DNA of 64,000 nt from Adenophora triphylla var. japonica (Eukaryota > Streptophyta > Magnoliopsida > Asterales > Campanulaceae): assembly GCA_022495995.1 (NCBI GenBank), contig JAFEMH010000758.1:186001-250000 (forward strand), in the 5' to 3' direction. Shown here piece after piece: positions 47,199-57,439 of the stretch. The position numbers were made by a program, and so were the translations under genes. Below the pieces are notes generated by a model. It was not told where the DNA came from. It saw only the letters and a list, made by a program, of their open reading frames with translations, and made no database searches. The first letter of the stretch is position 1. Every line of letters begins with the position of its first letter.

Positions 47199-49410
47199 AT
47201 GGGATCAGGAATTGAATCACCGGTCGACAAGTTTAACAGTAAGAATAGTTTTACCTATTGAGAGACAAGGGATTGTGGGCTCCAGTGGCTGCTGCAATCA
47301 GGGATTGTCAGGATCCAAAGGGCAAAGCAGAAGCCGTTCCCACCGGTGCTGTCGCGGCTGCAAAAGCAGAAGGTTCAGAGAAAGGGAAGAATATAGCAGA
47401 GAAGGAAGAGGCAGATCTAATCGCGCTAGATGAGAGGGCCCACTCTAAGATCATCAGGTGTCTAGATGATGATGTTCTAGCGGATATTCCAGATACCGAT
47501 TCCAGAGGTGTTTTGTGGCTTACGTTGGAAGACATGTATTTGACACGATCATTGACCAACAAGCTATATCTGAAGCAGATGCTATATATTCTCTCCGAAT
47601 GCAGGAAGGTACGCCCATTAGGGATCACCTAGATAGATTTACATCTTTATTACTTGAACTGCGTAATATAGATGCTAAGGTTGCTGACGATGATGCTGCA
47701 TTAGTGCTTCTTGTTTCTTTGCCTTTATCATATGAGCACTACGTTGACTCTGGTATCAATGGTAAATAGACGGTGACTCTAGAGGAGGTGAAATCCTCAC
47801 TCAAGACTAGAGAGTTACGTCGTAAGGCAAGTGGTAATAGTGGTACAGATAATCAGACGGCAGGTTTGGTTGCGGAAGGCAACATGGGTTCTAGCAATAA
47901 ACAGAAGAAGAATAAAGCCTCTGGCAAGGGGCCCAAAGCCTGATGATGTTTATAATTACTGCAAGGGGAAGGGACATTGGAAGACAGATTGTCCTAGGAA
48001 GAAGCGAGGCGAGCCTCCAAATCGCAATGAAGCTAATGTTGCTACAATTGATACGAGCAGCTCTGATGGGGATTATGCACTATTAATAGAAGAATCTGTA
48101 AAACAGTCGGATGCGTGGATTCTTGATTCTGGGGCTTCTTATCATATCAGTCTGAGGATAGAGTGGTTTATAACTTATGAGCAGGTAGATGGTGGTAATA
48201 TTCATATGGCCAACAGTGTTAATTGCAGGGTGACTGGTATTGGCTCGATCAAGCTACAAACTCATGATGGTAAGTTCTGCACTTTGAACGATGTGAGGCA
48301 TGTTTCACAGATGACGAAGAATCTGATATCTCTTAGTCAGATCGACAGTAAAGGGTACAGTTTCAAAGGTAAAGATGAAGCAGCTTATGTATACAAAGGT
48401 TCTGAAGTGGTTCTGAGAGGCCTTAATCGGGGCTCCTTGTATTTCCTCAATGGAATAATGCTTTCTGAGTCAGTATTGGTTGCATCATCTGAAGTGGTTA
48501 AGGAGGATATGACAAAGTTGTGGCATATTAGGCTTGGGCACATGAGGATTAGAGGGATGCAGATATTGGCTAATCAAGGTTTCTGTGTGGCTATAAGGTC
48601 AAGGATCTAAAGTTTTGCGATCATTATGTACTTGGGAAGATGCAGCGAAGCAAGTTTCCTAAGGGCATTCACAGAACGATAGGTAGTCTGGATTACATTC
48701 ACTCGAATTGTTGGGTACATTCACGTCAGGAATCATTGAGGGGTCACAGGTATTTTTTGTCTATGATTGATGACTATTCGAGTAAGACTAAGGTAATTAT
48801 TATGAAGTACAAGAGTGAGACTTTCACCAATTCAGACAGTGGAAGACATTAGTGGAGAATCAGACAGGGAATAAGATCAAGCGACTTCGGACTGATAATA
48901 GTTTGGAGTTCTGTAGTGCTGAGTTCGATGAGCTCTGTAAGCAAGTGGGAATTTCTAGACATCTCACTATCATGGGTACACCACAGCCAAATGGTGTAGC
49001 AGAGCGCATGAATCAAACATTGTTGTCTAGGGCAAGATGCATGCTCTCCAATGCAGGGTTGTCTAAGCAGTTATGGGCAGAAGCGGTTAGTACAGCATGT
49101 TACTTGATAAATCGCGAAACATATACATGTATCAGTCTCAAAGTTCCCAATGAGATATGGTCAAGTAAACCTGTTGATTATTCTAATTTAAGGGCTTTTG
49201 GTTGTACTACTTATTATCATGTGGATGATGGGAAATTGGAGTCGAGGGCTAGAAAAGGGGTATTCATGGGTTATGCAGATGGTGTCAAGGGATACCGGAT
49301 TTGATCTCCATCAGAGGGTAGGATAATAATAAGCAAGAATGTTGTTTTTGATGAAAACTTTGTTCTTAACCCTATTATAAGATCTATTATAAGATCTGTG
49401 GTCGTACCAT
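47199..49410 (+). pseudogene. Copia-3 gag-protease-integrase relic
   Basis: ATG 47199 starts a gag that shifts frame near 47255 and 47580. The gag body includes TPIRDHLDRFTSLLLELRNI. The zinc knuckle at about 47960 reads YNYCKGKGHWKTDC, its first Cys now Tyr. The protease motif DSGASYHI is intact. Integrase follows with WHIRLGHMR, the core (RLRTDNSLEF, NGVAERMNQTLL) and FGCTTYYHVD, broken by shifts near 48600 and 48850 and a stop at about 49301. Coding similarity fades at about 49410. Dead. Confidence 0.85.
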
Positions 49411-49503
49411 AATGAAACATAACAAATCTGGAGATTCGAACACCATTTTCTTAAATTTTATTAATGTGACTTACAATCTTCTTATATTTTATTAATGTGA
49501 ATA

Positions 49504-49628
49504 GCCAAATGACTTGTTTACAAGCGACATCTTAATCAGGTTTAAGTCTCTCTGTTGTACAGGTTTTGGGTTCAATACCCCCTGATGGCTAGAATTGATA
49601 TTAGGTGGTTAGAAATTTAAAAAAAAAA
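49504..49628 (+). mobile_element. Candidate tRNA-derived SINE
   Basis: 125 bp ending in an A-run and flanked by a perfect 9-bp direct repeat ATGTGAATA (49495-49503, 49629-49637). It contains GGGTTCAATACCC, close to an RNA polymerase III B box, and TAGCCAAATGACTT at the 5' edge as a weak A box. The two boxes are more widely spaced than in a tRNA. Confidence 0.55.
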
Positions 49629-49759
49629 ATGTGAATATTTTGTTTGATATTTTACTAGCTTTTAGATTACTTGTACAATGATAAAATTTCACTAAGTCAC
49701 TTTTCTTATTTAAAAACACGACATTTTTTTTGGATAGATCAAAATCAAAATGAAAAGTA

Positions 49760-50343
49760 CTCCCTCCGTCCCACTTCAAGTGAACCATGATATAAATGCA
49801 CGCTTTTTAAGAAAAATGAATAAAGAATTGAAAGTGAATACTCCCTCCGTCCCACAAATATATGCACTTTTTGGGAGGGTGCGGGAATTAAGGAGAAAAG
49901 TGAAAAAGGTGATGTGTTGTGAGTATAGATGGTTGGGTAGGAGAGAGAAAGTTGAGTAAGTGGATAATGATTGTGAGTAGAGAGAAGTGAGTCTCATTTC
50001 CATTTTAGGAAAGTGTAGATGATTGTGGGACGTCCAAAAGGGATAATTTTGCAGATTATCATGGGACGGAGGGAGTAGAAGATTAAAGGAGAGAGAATGT
50101 AAAAGTTAAAAACATTTAATAGGAGAGAGAATGAGTGGGAGGAATAGTAAGTTAATAAATGGTTTTTTTTGTAAATATGTTAACATTATAAGGGTATAAT
50201 GAATAATTTTTTTGTAAATATATAAACATTATGATGGTATAAATATCCGAAACATTGTTCACATATTTCCATCTATGAAATGGCTCACTTGAAGTAGGAC
50301 GGACCAAAAAAAAAGTGGCTCACTTGAAGTGGGAAGGAGGGAG
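49760..50343. mobile_element. Stowaway MITE (outer, interrupted)
   Basis: Termini CTCCCTCCGTCCCACTTCAA and CACTTGAAGTGGGAAGGAGGGAG are inverted, with TA at 49758-49759 and 50344-50345. It hosts another Stowaway at 49841-50075 and an internal duplicate of its right end near 50281. Confidence 0.8.
49841..50075. mobile_element. Stowaway MITE (inner, family 1)
   Basis: Starts CTCCCTCCGTCCCACAAATA and ends ATCATGGGACGGAGGGAG, flanked by TA at 49839-49840 and 50076-50077. 235 bp. It is the reverse-orientation relative of 8024-8247. Confidence 0.88.
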
Positions 50344-50849
50344 TATTACATTTAGGAGTTTTCATTGAAAAAACTCTCAAAAAGATATTATTTACAAAAA
50401 AAAAAAAAAAGTTATGATTTCACAAAAAACTATTTTTTTTTTTTTGCATTTGGCAGCTAAAATAACAGATAAATGCATTTATCGGTTATAAAAAACGGAT
50501 AAATTAGTTAAAAATGCATTTGGGAAAGGACACATTTTTTGGGCACTAAAAAAGAACAAAGAAGTCTTATTTGGGGACAGAAGGCTTAGGGGGCGTTTGG
50601 TTCATAGGAAAGTGGGGGAAAGGAATGGAAAATTCCCTCTTTTCCATTTCATTCCCATGTTTGGTTCAATCATTTTAAAAAAAAAATTTCATTGGAATGT
50701 ATAATTCCTTCAAATAAAGGAATTCAACTTTCCATCATAAAATTGATGAAATCTTCAATTCCTTTGGCAAAGGAAAAAAAAAAAATTTTTTGACCAAAAT
50801 ACCCCCAAACCCTACCCACCCCTACCCCCTACCCAGCCCCACCCAGCCC

Positions 50850-51150
50850 CTACGCCCCACCCCCCCACCCCCCACCCCCACAAATTTTTTTTTTCTGCCT
50901 CCCCTCCCCCCCACCCTACCCCCCACCCCCACGATTTTTTTTTTTTTTCTGCCTACCCTCCCCCCCACCCCCCCGAAATTTTTGTTTTTATTTTTTTTCT
51001 GCCTACCCCCCCCCCCACCCCCCACAAATTTTTTTTTCTGCCTACCCTCCCCCCCACCCCCCACCCCCCACCCCTACCCCACCCCCACAAAATTTTTTTT
51101 TTTTACTCATTTTGCATACCCCCTACCTACCCTACCCCCCCTCCCAAAAA
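50850..51150. repeat. C-rich/T-tract array of the second Harbinger element
   Basis: About five units of CTGCCTACCCTCCCCCC and C-runs followed by T-runs, shorter and more diverged than the array at 19925-20430. Confidence 0.85.
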
Positions 51151-51378
51151 AAATAGAATTTAAAGGGTAAATTGGTCATTTTATATGCTTTCATTCCATT
51201 CCTATAATTTGTATTTTCAAACCAAACATGATTTGCCAAGGAATTGAATGACAATTCCATTTCATTTCGTGCCAACCAAACGGAGGGGGTTGACCAGTTT
51301 TTTTCCATTCCAATTCCTTAAGGAATTCAATTCCATTGACAATTCCATTCCTTCACTTTTTTTTCCACCGAACCAAAC

Positions 51379-51948
51379 TGTTGTGAAATTCACGCAGCGG
51401 AATGGCCCAAGCTTTGAAGTAATAATAAGAGCAACACACACGAAAAGTAAATCACACACAAAGGAACACACAAGAATTGTTAACCCGGTTCGTTGCAACA
51501 ACAACTACGTCCGGGGGCGCTACCAAGCCAAAATATTCTCTCTAATATTTTCAGATGTTACCAATTTGTCTCTAGGCTATCACATGTATTTATAGGGAAC
51601 AATAAATCAAAATCCTAGTAATAAAAGAATTCCTACTCAAGAAAGTAATCTTCTTTCTTCACAATTCCTTCCAAATATTACTACCAAAAGGAATCACCAA
51701 TGCTCGAGGAGATCTCATCAGAATAGGAAACAAATCAGTCCAGATTCGTGGGCAGCGCGGCCGCCCTCTCCTTCCAGCGCGGACGCGCAACTGTCCAGAG
51801 AGTTCAACGCCTTTGTCCATGCCTCCAGCGCGCCCGCCCTTGGCCTAGCGCGGCCGCTCTCCTGTCCAGAAACTCCGACGACTTGAACACCCTCCTCCGA
51901 CCGCGGCTTAAATTCCTTTAACCATGGTTTTGACTCCAAATCCCAACA
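51379..51948 (-). repeat. 3' LTR of Copia-4
   Basis: 570 bp, TGTTGGGATT...TTCACAACA on the minus strand. Contains a cluster of GCGCGGCCGC-type palindromes (51745-51905) upstream of a TATA box CCCTATAAATACATG near 51587-51601. Confidence 0.92.
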
Positions 51949-52039
51949 ATCTCCCACCTGGAGACAAACCATCCATGATACCTTTCTTGAAACAAATTTC
52001 AGTGGCCAGCTATTGCGTTGGTAGCGCCCGGCCTCTTGT

Positions 52040-53530
52040 CTAGTTATCCAAGTGAGTTGAAACTGAGCTACGCTTCAACATAATTGTTGGTTCTACCATG
52101 CTCCGAGTCTTCATTCCGAATGATCCTCCCTGCACATCCCCGCTCACTTGCTTGCTAACTATCGATCCTGAACAGCGCGAATCCACGTGCCCCACACAAT
52201 CACAAGCTTGGAACCTTTGTGTGTTCTTTGCAACCCATCGCATCACCGTTCTAGATCCCGCTCCCATGTTGGCCAAATTGGCTCCGCGTCGGCCGACTTC
52301 ATCACCCAATTTTCTACCAACATACCGTTTAGTGAAATTTCTCCCACCGTGGCGATCTCGGCCACCACCATTCATCATTGGGATGCGCCTTCGTTTCCCC
52401 CAACGACTCATGTTGCATGTGGTATACAACATATTTTCCACGCCGCCACGAGCCACCAAGCTAGCACCGCGGTTTACCTTCCATGTCCCACAACCGAAGG
52501 TCACCACACAACCCTCCTTATCAAGTTGCCTTATGGAAATTAAGTTCCTCTTCAAATCCGGAATATGTCACACATCACGTAGCCGCAAAATAGTCCCATC
52601 CGTTGCTTTGACCCGAACGACCCCCTTTCCAATGACCTTGACAGGATTATTGTTTCCCAAAAGAACAACCCCAAAATCACCCGGAACGTACTGCTCCATT
52701 CTTTCTGCACTAGTGCATGAATGAAACGTCGAGCCCGAATCCAAAACCCACGAATCTGTTGAACTGCTCCCACCCAAGATTAATGCATCCGCTATCTCCT
52801 CAGCAACATTCAATTCCTTCGCTCTGCCTGACCGCTTCGGACAACTTCTCCTAAAGTGCCCCTTCTCCCCACAATCATAGCAAGTAATCACCTTCTTGCC
52901 ACCCTTACTCTTTTCACCGACATTTAGTGCTAGCCCCGATGTCCCACCCTTGCTCTTCCTACGAATTTCTTCGCCAAGAATCACATCAACGGCATCCGAA
53001 AACTTCAACTTCACTTTTCCTGTTGAAACGTTAACAGCTATCGCAGTCGTATCCCAATTTTCCGGCAAAGAAGAAAGTAATATCAATGCTAGTACCTCAT
53101 CATCAAGAGTAACAGCCACGGAAGACAGTTGGGTCGCAGTAGATTTGAATTCACTTATATGCTTTGTTGCCGACATGCCCTCCACCATCCTTATGTTCAA
53201 CAGCTTCCTCATTAGATGAGCTTTATTCGCCGCCGATGGTGCCTCATACATGCTCGCCAACATCTCTAACATCTCCATGGTAGTCTTCGCCTCCAAAACA
53301 TTCTTCGCCATATCCTTGGTCAACGTTTGCCTAACAAGCCCTAACGCTTTCCGATCCATGATTTCAAATTTTGCTTCCTCTATGTCCGCCGGCTTTTCTT
53401 TTAATGGTAGATACAAATCCTTGTTCCATAGAACATCCTCGATTTGTGTCTTCCAAAAATTGAAATCCGTCCCATCAAACTTTTCGATCAACACCTTATT
53501 ACCATCCTCCAAAGCTCCCAAGAAATCCAT
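52040..53530 (-). pseudogene. Copia-4 gag-protease with one stop and a foreign C terminus
   Basis: ATG at 53530 opens a 496-codon frame with a single in-frame TGA at 52570-52568. Gag includes VLIEKFDGTDFNFWKTQIED and a Copia capsid core. The zinc knuckle CYDCGEKGHFRRSC is intact, and the protease motif VLDSGSTFHS is intact near residue 255. After the TGA come HIPDLKRNLIS and YTTCNMSRWG, the usual pre-integrase region. The integrase zinc finger and core never appear; about 110 unrecognised residues follow to TAG at 52040. In related elements gag and protease build particles that could package this RNA if polymerase is supplied in trans. Whether the TGA is a decay mutation or a readthrough stop cannot be decided. 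Confidence 0.85.
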
Positions 53531-53584
53531 AGCAAAAGACCAGCCAACCAATGATTCGACAAAACCAAAGGCTCTGATACCAGT

Positions 53585-54158
53585 TGTTGTGAAATTCACG
53601 CAGCGGAATGGCCCAAGCTTTGAAGTAATAATAAGAGCAACACACACGAAAAGTAAATCACACACAAAGGAACACACAAGAATTGTTAACCCGGTTCGTT
53701 GCAACAACAACTACGTCCGGGGGCGCTACCAAGCCAAAATATTCTCTCTAATATTTTCAGATGTTACCAATTTGTCTCTAGGCTATCACATGTATTTATA
53801 GGGAACAATAAATCAAAATCCTAGTAATAAAAGAATTCCTACTCAAGAAAGTAATATTCTTTCTTCACAAGTCCTTTCAAATATTACTACCAAAAGGAAT
53901 CACCAATGCTCGAGGAGATCTCATCAGAATAGGAAACAAATCGACCCGTATTCGTGGCCAGCCGCGGCCGCCTCTCCTTTCAGCTGCTAGCCGCAAGAAC
54001 TCGTCTGTAGAGTTCAACGCCTTTGTCCATGCCTCCAGCGCGCCCGCCCTGGGCCTAGCGCGGCCGCTCTCCTGTCCAGAAACTCCGACGACTTGAACAC
54101 CCTCCTCCGACCGCGGCTCAAATTCCTTTAACCATGATTTTGACTCCACATCCCAACA
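53585..54158 (-). repeat. 5' LTR of Copia-4
   Basis: 574 bp, matching the 3' LTR except for a diverged block at 53940-54000 inside the GC palindrome cluster. Followed on the minus strand by the methionine-type primer-binding site. Confidence 0.92.
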
Positions 54159-54239
54159 CAAACGCCACCTTAAAGTTTCACTTTTTGAATGAGACGCGGG
54201 TAATTTTTAGGGCAAGGAAGTAGCATTGAAAGTGGTAGC

Positions 54240-54829
54240 TGTTGGGCCCTACATTTTCAGTCAACATGTTTATAACTTACACTTGACAACTTGGTACTAA
54301 CAACTTGAGTTGTTCTATTTACAACTTGGCCTTCTGCAGGTTGGGACGCATAACGTTTTTCCTATTTTATAGGGAACGTGCCAAAGACCAGTTCAACCAC
54401 GTTTCTTCAGCAAATAAATCACTATCTCTTCATCAACGATCAAATGCGGATATATCTCCAAGGATCAACCCTAATTCCGAGTTTATAGGCCCATAATCCT
54501 CTTTTTATTTAATTAGTTTTATTTTTGAGGTATAAAAGGGGGGACACACACTGTATTTTCACACACGTTCCTCACTAGCTTAAGCTCCCTTTTTCATATG
54601 CTCTTAGCATTGTAATCTCAAGAAAATTCTTAGTAAACTTTCGGTCAAGGCAGGAGCCATATCCTCCCGGGGTTTTATGCCGGAGAACAAGTTGTTCAAG
54701 GGCTTTCCCTAGTCAACAAACGTCTTGTGTCCATTTCTATTCAACTTGATAGTCATTGTACCTAGATTCATATCACTTTAGTCACTTTTCCCATCATAAA
54801 AATATAATTGTTGAAATTTGACCAAAACA
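54240..54829 (+). repeat. 5' LTR of the Tat element
   Basis: 590 bp, TGTTGGGCCCTAC...CCAAAACA. Contains a strong TATA box and matches the repeat starting at 63505 almost base for base. No GC palindrome cluster is present. Confidence 0.93.
54531..54537 (+). promoter_or_regulatory. TATA box in the Tat LTR
   Basis: TATAAAAGGG at 54531-54540 in the 5' LTR, repeated at 63795 in the 3' LTR. Retroelement RNA would start about 30 bp downstream, near the ACACACACTG stretch. Confidence 0.65.
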
Positions 54830-54871
54830 ATTTGGCGCCGTCTGTGGGAAACTTTGATTATCTAAGTAGAA

Positions 54872-57134
54872 ATGGTTAATCCATCTTCCAAAGCCAGCCG
54901 TAGAGTCGGCCGCTTCCTGTTTCCAATGCCCAAGGCAACCCTCCTCCAAGTGCGTAAGCCGTCAACTTGGAGATAATGTCCAACATGGCGTACATGATGA
55001 AGAAAATAGGCGATCGGTTGGATGATCGTGAGCGTACAAATACAATGATATTCAATGCCATTGATAGTACGCGTAAAGGGAAGCAAGCGGAGACCCAAGT
55101 ATCCACTCCGTTTTCACCTTTACTTCCTAGATCTTTGTTTGGTGCGGAGTACGGGACCGAGCCATGTTGGAGATATCCCGATGTCCAACACCTTGCCAGC
55201 GGAAAGCACGATTGTGACATCCATTCCAATTGAGCAACCAAGATTCGGCCTATCAGCTAGCCAATCCGCGCTATCATCTTGCTACACTTATACTACACCC
55301 TCAGTGGGGCAAACAGGGAGTTTCTTTAATACTTTCGATACCTTCGTACCTCAGGTTAATAATGCTCCTCTTTTTGCGAGAGAGCCAACTTGTTAAGGAA
55401 ATGCAAACCATTAAGGAGTTGCTTCGAAGCGTGCCGGAGTCAACTTGCCGTATCACCAAGTTTCTCCAACTTGTTATAATGAGTCTCGTTTTGTGCCGGC
55501 ATAGCCGGTGTGGAGATCCCGAAGAAATTCTCAGTCCCTCACATGAAGAAGTATGACGGAAGTACCGATCCAAACAGAGCACGTGTTCTTTGTATCAAGA
55601 GTCAATGGATATCATAAGTATCCCTCCTATGTTTAAAGAAGCATGTTTTTGCAGGGGCTTTGGCTCAACCTTGTCGGGACCGCCTTAAAATGGCTAACGG
55701 GGCTTCCTCTAAACTCTATTTCATCTTATGCTCAACTTGTCAATATGTTCATTAATCGGTTTTCATGCAACAGGCATTTGACAAGTTGACTAGTGATCTT
55801 TATAGAATTGTACAACGGCCTAATGAAAGTCTCAAAGAGTATTTGCACGGGTTCAATAAGGAGGCGGTGACTATACCCAACTTGGACGTGTCCACAAAGC
55901 AACGGAGGCATTCCGCATAGGCTTGAAGAAGAGCTCATTGTTTTACAACGAGTTGGTGATGACCCCCGCGAAACAACTTGAAGAAATCGTAACCGTGGCC
56001 TTGCCTTACATCCGATTGGAGGAAGATAGCTTGGCAATGGGGAAATCAGCAGGAGGACTCCTACTCCTCTATTTGAACCCTCGACGGACGATCGGACTCC
56101 CATCACACTAAGTCCAACAGGCAAACCCCTGTTAAAACCGAACCTTCTAGAATTCATGTTGTAGATGATGATCGAAGGTGATGATAATGATTATCCACAA
56201 ATTTCTGAATAGCTTTTCGTGGACATTGCAGAATCTTGTGCGCCATGGGAAATCTTGGAGATAAAGCAAGATGGCCCAAGAAGAATGACCGATCAACAAC
56301 TTGGAAGGACAAGTCCAAGTGGTGCGCGTTTCATGAAGATTTTGGGCACACCATCGAGAACTGTTTCGCCTTGAGGAAGGAGATTGCTCATTTATTGTCC
56401 AAGGGTATTCTCAAGGATTTGTTGGGCAAGAAGAGGGTCAGGAGTGAGTCCAAAGAACCTGGTTCAGAGGATCAATCTAGGCCCGAGAAAGTTGCACCCC
56501 CTCCGGCCACCAAGGTAGTGAATGTTATCTCAGGTGGGTCTCATATTTGCGGCACAACTTACTCTGCCGCCAAGCGTCATGCCAAGAGCTCTAAGGAGGA
56601 TCAATCAGAATTGCCTATAAGGCGCCGCGACTTCACAGATGGTCATATCATTTCTTTTGAAGATGAAGATAAAGACAACACGTTGGACCCTCATCATGAT
56701 GGTCTAGTTGTTCAGTGCGGTGCTAACCGTGTGGTCAAGCGGATCCTGATCGATGGTGGCGATTCGATCAACATCATCTTTACTCATGCTCTTGAAGATA
56801 TGGGTATTCCTTTGTCGAAGTTGTGAAGAACTCATCCGTCTTGGTAGGGTTCGGTGGTGAGGTGAAACGGACGATCGGTGAGATCAAGTTGCCCATCTAC
56901 CTAGAAGGTATGAATTTCATGGAAAGGTTTTGTGTGATTGAATGCTCTTCTTCATACAATGTCATATTGGGAAGGCCTTGGATCCACAACATGAAGGCCG
57001 TGCCATCGACTTACCATCAATGCGTCAAGTTTCCAACACCTTGGGGTGTTGCCAAGTTGAGGAAACCAAAGCAAGTCTCTAAGGAATGTTACAAGATCAA
57101 CATGAAAGCAAGCTCGACCCCTCGGCAAGCATAG
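54872..57134 (+). pseudogene. Tat gag-protease, multiply disrupted
   Basis: ATG 54872 opens a gag that breaks into several short frames. The most complete is 56236-56826, with the Tat-type zinc motif WCAFHEDFGHTIENCFALRK and then the aspartic protease start VKRILIDGGDSINIIF. The protease continues in a shifted frame, 56823-57134, through YLEGMNFMERFCV and NVILGRPWIHNMKAVPSTYH. Stops and shifts near 55000, 55230, 55750, 55920 and 56820 make it non-functional. Confidence 0.82.
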
Positions 57135-57439
57135 CAATTAATGAAAAAGGCCCAGGACATTCTTGAAGCGGTAGAGCACGATACAAAAAGCGTTCCTGTT
57201 GATGCATCAAATCCTGAGGCCCAAGTGCAAGTTGGGATAGACCTACCGTCCGAAATCGAAGAGGAGTTGATCGAGTTCTGAAAAGCCGAGAGATGCTTTG
57301 TTTCGCTTGGAAACATGAGGACATGACGGGATAAGCAAGGATATTATTACTCACAAGTTGAACATCGATCCGACCATCCGTCTGTCCGTCAAAAGAAGGA
57401 AGTTCGCCCGGGAGCGGAACCGGATCATAAAGGATGAAG

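Larger units (their letters stand above)
45912..49410 (+). mobile_element. 3'-truncated Copia retrotransposon (Copia-3) with TRIM in its LTR
   Basis: The LTR begins TGTTAGG (45912) and ends CTAACA (47138), with a 606-bp TRIM inserted; the uninterrupted LTR would be about 616 bp. It is followed by TGGTATCAGAG (47142-47152), a tRNA-Met primer site. Gag, protease and integrase relics follow to about 49410. Reverse transcriptase, RNase H and the 3' LTR are absent. Confidence 0.8.
51379..54158 (-). mobile_element. Non-autonomous Copia with gag-protease only (Copia-4)
   Basis: LTRs 53585-54158 (5') and 51379-51948 (3') are flanked by a perfect CAAAC target duplication (51374-51378, 54159-54163). 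On the minus strand TGGTATCAGAGCC (53583-53571) follows the 5' LTR and AGGTGGGAGATTG precedes the 3' LTR. The 1.6-kb interior encodes gag, protease and a pre-integrase region, then jumps to unrelated sequence. Integrase, reverse transcriptase and RNase H are missing. Confidence 0.93.
50589..54169. mobile_element. Second Harbinger-like element, split by Copia-4
   Basis: Begins GGGGGCGTTTGGTTC after TTA (50586-50588). Its other end AACCAAAC-GCCACC is separated by the Copia-4 insertion, with GCCACC at 54164-54169 followed by TTA (54170-54172). Without the insertion it is about 796 bp and shares ends and the pyrimidine array with 19644-20656. Confidence 0.88.

Noticed and set aside
52098..53801. 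Open frames on + across Copia-4
   Set aside because: They are complements of the minus-strand gag-protease frame, which has the zinc knuckle and protease motifs.
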